A stretch of DNA of 64,000 bases from Mycobacterium pseudokansasii (lineage in GTDB: Bacteria > Actinomycetota > Actinomycetes > Mycobacteriales > Mycobacteriaceae), in the NCBI RefSeq assembly GCF_900566075.1, contig NZ_UPHU01000001.1, positions 1,240,001 through 1,304,000 on the forward strand, given 5' to 3'. A program made the translations under genes and the position numbers. Below are positions 1 to 7,538 of the stretch, in pieces; positions within the stretch are counted from its first letter, which is position 1; the number at the start of each line of letters is the position of its first letter. Below the pieces are notes generated by a model. It had not been told where the DNA came from and did not search any database. It saw only the letters and a list, made by a program, of their open reading frames with translations.

Positions 1-1780
1 CCGAGACCACCAGCCGGACCTGCCGGCGCGCGACCGTCGAGAACTGGCGCCACACGTCGACGCGCACCGGCTCGCCCAGGTCTCCGGGCTCGGCCCGCGC
101 CGAGAGCTTCGGCTCCGACCCCCGCTGCGCCAGGAACCGGCGCTTGGCCTCGTCGGGATCGGCGCCCACCTTGACGAAGATGTGGGCCCAGTTGCTGGTG
201 CCCATCACCGAGCCCACCTGCTCGGGCGGGCCGAAGTAGGCGGTCTTGCCCCCGGGCGCCAGCAACAGCAACTGGTCGCACAGGTCCAGGTAGGACACCG
301 AATGGGTGACCACCACCACGGTGCGACCCGCGTCGGCGAGCTTGCGCAGCATCATCATGACCTGGGAATCCAGCGCCGGGTCCAGGCCGGTGGTCGGTTC
401 GTCGAGAATCAGCAGCGACGGCCCGGTGAGCAGTTCCAGCGCCACCGACGCGCGCTTTCGTTGCCCGCCGGACAACTTGTCGACCCGGGTATCGCCGTGC
501 TCGGTCAGCTCGAGCTCCTCGAGCACCTGGGCCACGACCTTGGCCCGGTCGGTGCTGCTGGTGTCCGGTGGCAGGCGCAGCTCGGCGGCATAGCCCAGCG
601 CCTGGTTCACCGTCAGCTGGCGGTGCACGACGTCGTCTTGCGGAACCATCCCGATCCTGCTGCGCAGGGTCGGGTATTCGGCGTGGATGTCGTGTCCCTC
701 GAAGGTGATCGAGCCGGCGCTGGGGCGGGTGTAGCCGGCGATCAGCCTGGCCAGCGTGGTCTTGCCCGCTCCCGACCCGCCGATGATGGCGGTCAGGGTG
801 CCCGGACGGGCAGTCAGCGAGATGTTGTCGAGCAGCTGCTTGCCGTCGATCTCGAACTGCACCCGGTTGACCTCCAGGCCGCCGGCTGGCGTCCCGGCAT
901 CGACCTGGCGGGTCAGCGTGCCGGCGGAGAACACCATGTCGACATTGCCGATGGTGACCACGTAGCCTTCGCTGAGCACCGCCGACCCGATCCGCACCCC
1001 GTTGACGTACGTTCCGTTGACACTGCGCGCGTCGCGGATTTCGGTGCCGAGCGCCGTCTGGACCAGAAAGGCGTGCCGTCGTGACGCCAAGACGTCGGGG
1101 ACGACGACGTCGTTGTCCTGCGCTCGGCCAATGGTCACTGCACCCGCCAGCCGGCGGTTTCGGCCGGATTCGGGCCACAGTGAACGGATCACCTTCGTCG
1201 CCAGGTTTGACGGGTCGCGCAGAGGAGCAGGCGGGTGGCTGGGCGGGCGCGGCGGCGCAGGGTCCGGCGCCAGGTATGGCCGCATCTGGGTGGGTGGCGG
1301 GTAGGGCCCGGGATGGGGCTTGCCCAGCGTGGTCGGGCGTGCGGGGTGGGCGGGCTCCATCGACGGTATCGGGCCCGGCGGTGGCGGCGGAACCGGTCGC
1401 GCAGCCGGATGCGGGTGGCGCTGCGCGGCCGGTATCGGCGTCGTTCGCGGCGGCCGTCCGGCCGGCGCCTCATGCCGTCCGACCTCGAAGGTCAGGCATG
1501 GTCCGTCGGGGCTGCCGATGTTGATCTTCTGGCCGGGCCGAATTTCGACGGCGTGTACCCGCCGGTTGTCGACGAAGGTGCCCTCATGTGACCCGTTGTC
1601 GATCGCCATCCACCTGCCATGGTCGAAGCGCAGCAGCAGGTGGGCCCGGGAGACCGAGGGGTGGGTGACGCGCATGTCGGCACGCAGGTCGCTGCCGACG
1701 ATGATGTCGTGACCTGCGGCGAAAGTACGTTGCGGCCCGAGCCCCGACACTGTCAGCACGGGCGGCGCCACCGTGTTCAT
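1..1780 (-). CDS. FHA-domain ABC transporter (Rv1747-like), C-terminus cut by window edge
   Basis: First listed of three tandem paralogues; the C-terminal membrane part lies outside the window. From the ATG at 1780 the protein shows an N-terminal FHA domain (GSDLRAD, SRAHLLL), a Pro-rich linker, a second FHA domain (TIGRAQDND, ASRRHAF, SVNGTYVNG), then an ABC nucleotide-binding domain with Walker A GGSGAGKTT, signature LSGGQRKR and Walker B LLILDEPTTGLD. About 593 codons are visible. By family knowledge M. tuberculosis Rv1747 is a two-FHA ABC half-transporter phosphorylated by Ser/Thr kinase PknF and linked to cell-envelope export. FHA domains bind phosphothreonine, so activity is probably kinase controlled. 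The substrate is unknown. The gene reads in the same direction as the next two copies, 58 bases downstream of copy two. Confidence 0.93.
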   Translation of the reverse strand, partial: MNTVAPPVLTVSGLGPQRTFAAGHDIIVGSDLRADMRVTHPSVSRAHLLLRFDHGRWMAIDNGSHEGTFVDNRRVHAVEIRPGQKINIGSPDGPCLTFEVGRHEAPAGRPPRTTPIPAAQRHPHPAARPVPPPPPGPIPSMEPAHPARPTTLGKPHPGPYPPPTQMRPYLAPDPAPPRPPSHPPAPLRDPSNLATKVIRSLWPESGRNRRLAGAVTIGRAQDNDVVVPDVLASRRHAFLVQTALGTEIRDARSVNGTYVNGVRIGSAVLSEGYVVTIGNVDMVFSAGTLTRQVDAGTPAGGLEVNRVQFEIDGKQLLDNISLTARPGTLTAIIGGSGAGKTTLARLIAGYTRPSAGSITFEGHDIHAEYPTLRSRIGMVPQDDVVHRQLTVNQALGYAAELRLPPDTSSTDRAKVVAQVLEELELTEHGDTRVDKLSGGQRKRASVALELLTGPSLLILDEPTTGLDPALDSQVMMMLRKLADAGRTVVVVTHSVSYLDLCDQLLLLAPGGKTAYFGPPEQVGSVMGTSNWAHIFVKVGADPDEAKRRFLAQRGSEPKLSARAEPGDLGEPVRVDVWRQFSTVARRQVRLVVS

Positions 1781-1838
1781 CGAAATTAGCTGTAGCCGCT
1801 GACACCCGCTCCGAAACCTGGACGGGCTTCGGCCCGCG

Positions 1839-4301
1839 TCAATGGCGTCTGAGCCGGATGCGCCACCACACCAGGCCGGCATAGGCCACCGACAGCGTCG
1901 CGAGCATCGCCATGTCGAACAGCCACGCCGGGCGCGAGTGCGTCCAGTGGCTGTCCTCGGGACTGTAGGAGCCGGGCACCAGCTCGCGCAGGTTGACCGT
2001 TGCCGCCGACGCCGCGTAACCCCACCGCGCGGGCACCGCCCACGACAACTGGTCCAGGAAGATCCGATCGGTCACCGGGACCAGGCCACCGGCGAGCACC
2101 AGCTGCAGCATCAGCGATACCACCAGCAGCGGCATAATCTGCTCACTGGACCGGGCGACGGATGACAGCAGCAGGCCCAGAATCGCCGAGGCCACGCAGG
2201 TGGCGGCGACCGTGGTGAACAACTCGAAGCTGGGGTTGCCGAGCAGCACCGCCTTCTGGGTCGGTACGCCCTTGCCCAACAGCACGACCCCGGTCGTGAT
2301 CGCCGCTTGAGTGACGGCGAACATGCAGTACACCGTGATCTTGGCGCCGAGGTATGCCCTCGTCGACAACCCCACGGCCTGCTCGCGACGGAAGATGGCG
2401 CGCTCGCCGATGAGATCGCGGATGGTCAGTGCGGTGCCCATGAAGACGGCGGCGATGGACAGCAGCGTCAGAATCTGCGCGGCCTCGTCGGGCGTCTGGC
2501 TGGTCGGCTGGGCCATGCCGAACCCGGTGTCACCCGGAACCGTCAGGGACAGCGCACCCAGGACGAACGGCAGGGCCGACAGGAATGTGAAGTAGGCCCG
2601 GTCGGCGACGACCAGCCGAACCTGTCGGCGCGCGATGGTGGAGAACTGGCGGCGGACGCTGGTGTGCGCCGGTGCGCCCAGGTCGGTGGGCGTCTCGGTC
2701 TGTGCCGGTGCGGGGGGCTGGTGGCGGGCCAGAAAGCGGCGGTTGGCCTCGTCGGGATCGGCGCCGACCTTCGCGAAGATCTGGGCCCAGTTGGTGGTGC
2801 CCATCGCCTGCCCGATCTGGTCGGGCGGCCCCAGGAAAGCGGTTTTGCCCCCGGGCGCCATGAGCAGCACCTGATCACAGACGTCGAGGTAGGTCAGCGA
2901 GTGGGTGACCACGAGCACGACGCGGCCGGCGTCGGCGAGTTGCCGCAGCATCGTCATGACCTGCAGGTCCAGCGCCGGGTCCAGGCCCGACGTCGGCTCG
3001 TCGAGAATCAGCAGCGACGGGCCGGTGAGCAGTTCCAGGGCCACCGAGGCGCGTTTGCGCTGACCGCCGGACAGCTTGTCGACGCGGGTGTCGGCGTGCT
3101 CGGTGAGCCGCAGCTCCTCGAGCACGCCGGCGACCACGTGCGCGCGGTCTTGCTTGCCGGTGTCGGGTGGCAGCCGCAGCTCGGCGGCATAGCCGAGCGC
3201 CTGGTTGATGGTCAGTTGCCGGTGCACGACGTCGTCTTGGGGGACCATCCCGATCCGGCTGCGCAACGATGCGTATTCGGTGTGGATGTTGTGGCCCTCG
3301 AAGGTCACTGTGCCCGAGCTGGGGCTGGCGTAGCCGGCGATCAGCCGCGACAGTGTGGTCTTGCCGGCGCCGGAGCCGCCGATGACGGCGGTCAGCGTGC
3401 CGGGCCGCGCGGTCAGCGACACGTTGTCGAGCAGCGCGGTGCTGTCGACGCGGTAGCTGACCGCGTTGACCTCGAGGCCGCCGGTGGGGGCCGCGGCTTC
3501 GGTGCGGGGGACCAGGGTGTCACCGGTGAACGCCAGGTCGACGTTGCCGATAGTGACCACGTCGCCCTCGCGAAGGATCGCCGAGCCGACCCGGATCCCG
3601 TTGACGAACGTGCCGTTGATGCTGTGCGCGTCGTTGATCTCGGTGCCCACCGGGGTGGGGGTCAAGAAAGCGTGGTGGCGTGATGCCAGCACGTCGGCGA
3701 CGACGACGTCGTTGTCGAGCGCCCGGCCGATCCAGGCGATGTCCCCGCGTGGCGGCGCGGGCTGGGAGTTGGCGCCCAGGATGTTGCGCGTCGTGGTGTC
3801 GCGTCCCCGCTGTGCGGGGGGCGGGGAAACCGGTATGACCGTGGTGCGCCGGGCTTCGGGGTAGCCGGGTGGGCCGGGTGCCGGCGGCGCGGCTCCCGGT
3901 GGCTGCGCGGGCGGCCGACGCTGCTGCTCGGTGCCGCCGGGCGCACCCCCGGGCGGCGGGGAGCCGGTCTGCGGCAGCAGGCCGATGATGCCCCGGTGAT
4001 GTCCGACCTCGAAGCTGATGCGTGGCCCGTCGGGCCTGCCGAGGTTGACCACCAGACCGTCTCGGATGTCCACCAGCGGCACCCGGCGGCCGTCGACGAA
4101 CATCCCGGTCCGCGAATTGTCGATGGCGATCCAGTTGCCCTGCTCGAAGCGCACCACCACGTGCGCCTGCGCCACCAGCGGGTGTGCGACCCGCAGGTCG
4201 GCACGCAGATCGCTGCCGACGATCGCGTCAGCGCCCGGCGCGAAACTACGTTGTGAGCGGTCCGACCGAACTGTCAGCACGGGCCGCTGAGCTCGGGTCA
4301 T
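1839..4301 (-). CDS. FHA-domain ABC transporter (Rv1747-like), middle copy with degenerate FHA1
   Basis: 820 residues. FHA1 spans about residues 10-95, then a Pro-rich linker (100-165), FHA2 (about 185-265), NBD (about 275-500: GGSGAGKTT, LSGGQRKR, LLILDEPTSGLD) and an ABC-2 membrane region (about 570-820) with hydrophobic helices and the conserved RRQVRLVV and GERAIFRREQAVGLS stretches. FHA2 keeps the phosphopeptide-binding residues (GRALDND, SRHHAF, SINGTFVNG). FHA1 does not: SRAH has become AQAH and NSxNGT has become NSRTGM, so the first domain probably no longer binds phosphothreonine. It follows copy three by 27 bases and is presumably co-transcribed. A one-polypeptide half-transporter would need to dimerise to form two NBDs. 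The transported substrate cannot be read from sequence. Confidence 0.95.
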   Translation of the reverse strand: MTRAQRPVLTVRSDRSQRSFAPGADAIVGSDLRADLRVAHPLVAQAHVVVRFEQGNWIAIDNSRTGMFVDGRRVPLVDIRDGLVVNLGRPDGPRISFEVGHHRGIIGLLPQTGSPPPGGAPGGTEQQRRPPAQPPGAAPPAPGPPGYPEARRTTVIPVSPPPAQRGRDTTTRNILGANSQPAPPRGDIAWIGRALDNDVVVADVLASRHHAFLTPTPVGTEINDAHSINGTFVNGIRVGSAILREGDVVTIGNVDLAFTGDTLVPRTEAAAPTGGLEVNAVSYRVDSTALLDNVSLTARPGTLTAVIGGSGAGKTTLSRLIAGYASPSSGTVTFEGHNIHTEYASLRSRIGMVPQDDVVHRQLTINQALGYAAELRLPPDTGKQDRAHVVAGVLEELRLTEHADTRVDKLSGGQRKRASVALELLTGPSLLILDEPTSGLDPALDLQVMTMLRQLADAGRVVLVVTHSLTYLDVCDQVLLMAPGGKTAFLGPPDQIGQAMGTTNWAQIFAKVGADPDEANRRFLARHQPPAPAQTETPTDLGAPAHTSVRRQFSTIARRQVRLVVADRAYFTFLSALPFVLGALSLTVPGDTGFGMAQPTSQTPDEAAQILTLLSIAAVFMGTALTIRDLIGERAIFRREQAVGLSTRAYLGAKITVYCMFAVTQAAITTGVVLLGKGVPTQKAVLLGNPSFELFTTVAATCVASAILGLLLSSVARSSEQIMPLLVVSLMLQLVLAGGLVPVTDRIFLDQLSWAVPARWGYAASAATVNLRELVPGSYSPEDSHWTHSRPAWLFDMAMLATLSVAYAGLVWWRIRLRRH

Positions 4302-4328
4302 TGCTTCACCCTAAGAGTTGCGACCGCG

Positions 4329-6950
4329 TCAGCGCCGTCGGAGCCGGATCCTCCACCACACGATGGCGGTATAGGCAATCGACACCACCCCGAGCATGGC
4401 CATGTCGAATAGCCACGCGCTCGCTTTGTGGTCCCAGTGCTGGTCTTTCGGGTCGGTTGGGCCGGGTACCAGCCGATGGGTGTCGATCGTCGACGCCGAC
4501 GCCGCGTAGCCCCAGCGGGCGGGCGTGGCCCAAGACAACTGGTCGAGCAGGATCCGGTCGGTCACCCAGATCATGCCCCCGGAGAACACCAGCTGAGACA
4601 TGATTGAGAACACCAGCATCGGCATGATCTGGTCCTGCGACTGTGCCAGCGCCGACAGTGCCATGCCCAGCATCGCCGAGGCCACACAGGTCGCGGCCAC
4701 GGTGACGAACAGTTCGAACCTGACGTCTCCCAGCAGCACCGCGTCGGAAAGCGGCTTGCCCCAGCCGATCACGCAGATGGTGGTGGCGATTGCCGCCTGT
4801 GCGATTGCGAACGCGGAGAACACCACGATCTTGGCGGCCATGTAGGCCGCGGTGGACAGGCCGACCGCCTGCTCGCGCCGGAAGATGGGACGCTCACCGA
4901 TGAGGTCACGGATCGTCAGCGCCGTCCCCATGAACACCGCCCCGACATTGAGCATGACCAGAATCTGGTCGGGCTGGGCGGGATTGTTGCCCAGCGGATC
5001 CGACATTCCGAATCCGGTTTTGCCGCGAACGGTGAGGCTTAGCACACCGATGAGGAACGGTAGCAACGCCAGGAACACCGTGTAGCCACGGTCGGAAACG
5101 ACCAGGCGAACCTGGCGGCGGGCAATGGTGGAGAACTGACGAAACACGTCGGTGTGCACCGGTTCGCCCAGGTCGGCGGCGGGGCTGGCCTGGGACGGAA
5201 ACGCCGGCTGGGCCTGGTTGTCGGCCAGGAAGCGGCGGTTGGCCTCGTCGGGGTCGGCGCCCACCTTGGTGAAAATGTCGGCCCAGTTGGTGGTTCCCAT
5301 GGCCTGACCGATCTGGTCGGGCGGGCCCAAAAACGCCGTCTTGCCGCCCGGAGCCACCAGCAGCAGCTGATCGCACACGTCCAGGTAGGACACGGAGTGG
5401 GTGACCACCAGCACGACGCGGCCGGCGTCGGCGAGTTGCCGCAGCATCATCATCACCTGCCGGTCCAGCGCCGGGTCCAGACCCGTCGTCGGCTCGTCGA
5501 GAATCAGCAGCGACGGCCCGGTGAGCAGCTCCAACGCCACCGAGGCTCGCTTGCGTTGTCCGCCGGACAGTTTGTCCACCCGTGTGTCGGCGTGTTTGGT
5601 CAGCTCGAGTTCCTCGAGGACCTGGGCGACCACTTGGTCGCGGTCGGCCTTGCTGGTATCGGGTGGCAGCCGCAGTTCGGCGGCGTACCCGAGGGCCTGG
5701 TTGACGGTGAGCTGGCGGTGCACGACGTCGTCTTGGGGGACCATCCCGATCCGGCTGCGCATGGACGCGTACTCGGTGTGGATGTTGTGGCCCTCGAAGG
5801 TCACCGTTCCCGAGCTGGGGCTGGTGTAACCCGCGATCAGCCGCGACAGTGTGGTCTTACCGGCGCCGGAGCCGCCGATGATGGCGGTCAATGTGCCGGG
5901 GCGGGCGGTCAGCGAGATCTGGTCGAGCAGTTGCTTTCCATCGGCTTTGAAGCAGACCGATTTCACTTCCAGGCCGCCCGTGCGGGTGGCCGCCTCGGTG
6001 CGGCGAACCAGCGTGCCCCCGGTGAATACCAGGTCGACGTTGCCGATGGTGACGATGTCGCCGTCGCTCAAGATCGCCGACCCGACCCTGACCCCGTTGA
6101 CGAATGTCCCGTTGACGCTGTGCGCGTCGCGGATTTCGGTGCCCAGCGGTGTCATGGTCAGGAATGCGTGGTGACGCGATGCCAGGACGTCCTGAATGAC
6201 GACGTCGTTATCGGTGGCGCGGCCGATGGTGACCGATCCCGCCGGCATTTCGTTGGACCCGGTCCGCGGCAACAGCGCATGGATCATCTTCGTCGCCAGG
6301 TTCGCCACCTCGGGCGGCTTGGCGGCACTGGGCTGCATCTGCGTGGACGGCACCAGGTGCGGCCCGGCCGGTGCATAATTCGAAGGCTGTCGCGGCGGCG
6401 GCCCGGGTGCAATCCCGGACTGCCGGGACGCCGAGCTGCTGGGGTACATCGGTTGTCCCGATTTCGGCGGCGGCGGGCCGGGATGCGGTCGCGCCGACGG
6501 CGGGGCGGTCCAGTTCGACTGGCGTGCCGACGGCGGCGGTCCCGGGTGACCAGCAGCCTGCGTCGCCGGCGGCGGCCACGGCGACGACTGCGCGCCCAGT
6601 CGCATCGACTCGGTTTGCGGCGGCCGCCCGGCCATCCCCAGGTGCCGGCCGACCTCAAAGGTCAGCAATGGCCCGTCGGGATTTCCGATGTTGACGCTCT
6701 GGCCGTCGTGGATGTCGACCATCGGTACCCGTCGGCCGTTGCAGAAGGTCCCGTTCAGCGAATTGTTGTCGATAGCCAGCCAGTGGCCCTGATCGAACCG
6801 CAGCAACAGATGGGCGCGCGAAATCAGCGGATGCGTGATGCGCATGTCGGCGCGCAAGTCGCGTCCGATGACCACGTCATGGCCGGCGGCGAACGTGCGT
6901 TCCGACCCGTCGTAGCGAACGGTCAGCGCTGGCGGAGCAGGTTGGTGCAT
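4329..6950 (-). CDS. FHA-domain ABC transporter (Rv1747-like), promoter-proximal copy
   Basis: 873 residues from the ATG at 6950, close to the 865 of M. tuberculosis Rv1747. The reading frame stays open to 7151, but that part is Arg-rich, lacks homology and crosses a hairpin, so the start at 6950 is preferred; it gives the family N-terminus leading straight into FHA1 (VIGRDLRAD, SRAHLLL, NSLNGTF). A long Pro/Gln/Ser-rich linker (about 105-220) follows, then FHA2 (TIGRATDND, SRHHAF, SVNGTFVNG), NBD (GGSGAGKTT, LSGGQRKR, LLILDEPTTGLD) and a C-terminal six-helix-like ABC-2 permease region. It heads the three-gene tandem array. Its promoter would lie in 6951-7276, which it shares with the divergent peptide locus. 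Rv1747 is a known PknF substrate; no kinase gene is visible here. Confidence 0.95.
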   Translation of the reverse strand: MHQPAPPALTVRYDGSERTFAAGHDVVIGRDLRADMRITHPLISRAHLLLRFDQGHWLAIDNNSLNGTFCNGRRVPMVDIHDGQSVNIGNPDGPLLTFEVGRHLGMAGRPPQTESMRLGAQSSPWPPPATQAAGHPGPPPSARQSNWTAPPSARPHPGPPPPKSGQPMYPSSSASRQSGIAPGPPPRQPSNYAPAGPHLVPSTQMQPSAAKPPEVANLATKMIHALLPRTGSNEMPAGSVTIGRATDNDVVIQDVLASRHHAFLTMTPLGTEIRDAHSVNGTFVNGVRVGSAILSDGDIVTIGNVDLVFTGGTLVRRTEAATRTGGLEVKSVCFKADGKQLLDQISLTARPGTLTAIIGGSGAGKTTLSRLIAGYTSPSSGTVTFEGHNIHTEYASMRSRIGMVPQDDVVHRQLTVNQALGYAAELRLPPDTSKADRDQVVAQVLEELELTKHADTRVDKLSGGQRKRASVALELLTGPSLLILDEPTTGLDPALDRQVMMMLRQLADAGRVVLVVTHSVSYLDVCDQLLLVAPGGKTAFLGPPDQIGQAMGTTNWADIFTKVGADPDEANRRFLADNQAQPAFPSQASPAADLGEPVHTDVFRQFSTIARRQVRLVVSDRGYTVFLALLPFLIGVLSLTVRGKTGFGMSDPLGNNPAQPDQILVMLNVGAVFMGTALTIRDLIGERPIFRREQAVGLSTAAYMAAKIVVFSAFAIAQAAIATTICVIGWGKPLSDAVLLGDVRFELFVTVAATCVASAMLGMALSALAQSQDQIMPMLVFSIMSQLVFSGGMIWVTDRILLDQLSWATPARWGYAASASTIDTHRLVPGPTDPKDQHWDHKASAWLFDMAMLGVVSIAYTAIVWWRIRLRRR

Positions 6951-7075
6951 CGATCCAACTGTATCTAAGGCCAAGGTTGATGCTGCTCCACGGCGCAGCA
7001 CTCGCGTGGCGAGGTGCACGCGCGGCAGTGCAGCCCGGCTGCCGGCGTACGTGCGCGAGCCACCGCGTCCCGCGC

Positions 7076-7137
7076 GGCGAGCAGACACATAAGCCCCCGA
7101 CACGCCGAGGGCGCGGCGGCTTATGCGTCTGCTCGCC
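7076..7137. repeat. 20-bp inverted repeat (strong hairpin) between divergent units
   Basis: Left arm 7076-7095 and right arm 7118-7137 are complementary at 19 of 20 positions with a 22-base GC-rich loop. The arm core GCGAGCAGAC resembles sequences often found in mycobacterial intergenic hairpins (from memory). It separates the leftward transporter genes from the rightward peptide genes, so it could insulate the two units or act as a protein-binding site. No T-run follows. Confidence 0.75.
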
Positions 7138-7152
7138 AGGGGGGCCCGCATC

Positions 7153-7187
7153 GATAGCTATCAGCTACTATTGTCTATCGTTACAAT
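7153..7187. promoter_or_regulatory. Candidate operator/promoter region with two palindromes
   Basis: An unusually AT-rich patch contains the perfect 10-base palindrome GATAGCTATC (7153-7162) and the 5-8-5 dyad ATTGT(N8)ACAAT (7170-7187). TTGTCT at 7171 could be a -35 element and TTAAGT at 7196 a weak -10, although their 19-base spacing is long. The patch sits about 90 bases upstream of the peptide gene, where a promoter with a regulator site is expected. No regulator gene is adjacent. Confidence 0.4.
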
Positions 7188-7262
7188 TGCGCATGTTAAG
7201 TAACGGCCCAGTCGAGTGAAGCCCTAACGCGACACGCGGCTGGCAACCGCTGGTCCGCACGG

Positions 7263-7274
7263 AAGGAGGTGATC
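7263..7274 (+). promoter_or_regulatory. Exceptionally strong Shine-Dalgarno of the 29-aa peptide gene
   Basis: AAGGAGGTGATC is a 12-base perfect complement to the 16S rRNA 3' end (GATCACCTCCTT). GGAGG lies 7 bases before the ATG at 7277, which is optimal spacing. This is far stronger than the other ribosome sites in the window and is the main evidence that the tiny ORF is translated at high level. Confidence 0.85.
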
Positions 7275-7276
7275 AC

Positions 7277-7366
7277 ATGGCCCATGAACTCTTGTTTGTC
7301 GAAGACGAAGCAACGTACCGGCTCCACTACGTTTGCTACTGGTTCAACGCGGAGAGCATCGACTGA
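7277..7366 (+). CDS. Putative RiPP precursor peptide, 29 aa
   Basis: A 29-residue ORF begins MAHELLFVED and ends VCYWFNAESID. It is preceded by a 12-base perfect Shine-Dalgarno and followed, on the same strand, by a YcaO enzyme and a TfuA protein; this is the usual arrangement of a ribosomally made, post-translationally modified peptide. The N-terminal half is acidic (E-D-E) and could be the leader. The C-terminal part is rich in aromatic residues (Y, H, Y, Y, W, F) with one Cys, a plausible core. YcaO-TfuA pairs are known to make backbone thioamides (archaeal methyl-CoM reductase, thiovarsolins), so one or more thioamides are predicted. No protease or dedicated exporter is adjacent apart from the divergent FHA-ABC transporters. 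I know of no described homologue. Translation is well supported; the product is inference. Confidence 0.75.
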   Translation: MAHELLFVEDEATYRLHYVCYWFNAESID

Positions 7367-7400
7367 AGAGAACTGAAGCGAACTGAAGAGAACTGTGGAG
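7361..7400 (+). repeat. Four 10-bp tandem units after the peptide stop codon
   Basis: Units of the form (g/a)actgaag(a/c)g repeat at 7361, 7371 and 7381, with a diverged fourth at 7391. The first unit contains the peptide stop codon (7364-7366) and the fourth runs into the hairpin that follows. Such a short array could arise by replication slippage or could space the hairpin from the terminating ribosome. Confidence 0.7.
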
Positions 7401-7452
7401 GCGGCGCTGGCGGGGGTTTGTCAGGCAATGAACCCCCACCAGCGGTCTCCAC
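7395..7452 (+). terminator. Attenuator-like hairpin between precursor and ycaO
   Basis: The left arm 7395-7418 (GTGGAG...GGGGGTT) pairs with the right arm 7431-7452 (AACCCCC...CTCCAC) with only a 2-base bulge and two mismatches, a 12-base loop, and TGTTTT directly after. It is predicted to stop or pause most transcripts after the peptide gene, leaving a smaller share for the enzymes. That is a common way to obtain excess precursor over modifying enzyme in RiPP operons. It may instead stabilise the 3' end of the short transcript. Confidence 0.7.
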
Positions 7453-7538
7453 TGTTTTCCCGCGTCAGGTAGGGCTGCATCAGCCGCCGACAGCAACCGC
7501 ACATCTGTGCAATCCCCGCAACCGGAGGACGCGAGTCC

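Noticed and set aside
2307..3683. 458-residue open frame on the plus strand
   Set aside because: It is antisense to the FHA-ABC transporter, Gly/Arg/Gln-rich and repeated in the same antisense position of the other two copies; a codon-bias shadow.
5154..6968. 604-residue open frame on the plus strand
   Set aside because: Mirror of the third transporter gene; no recognisable domain and low-complexity composition.
6951..7151. N-terminal extension of the third transporter to an ATG at 7151
   Set aside because: Arg-rich, non-homologous and crosses the 20-bp hairpin; the ATG at 6950 gives the family N-terminus.
6977..7219. 80-residue plus-strand ORF as an alternative RiPP precursor
   Set aside because: No ribosome-binding site, Arg-rich, and it contains the inverted repeat and promoter-like patch.
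7395..7472. 25-codon GTG ORF overlapping the hairpin
   Set aside because: It consists of the hairpin sequence itself and lacks a ribosome site; better explained as a structured RNA.
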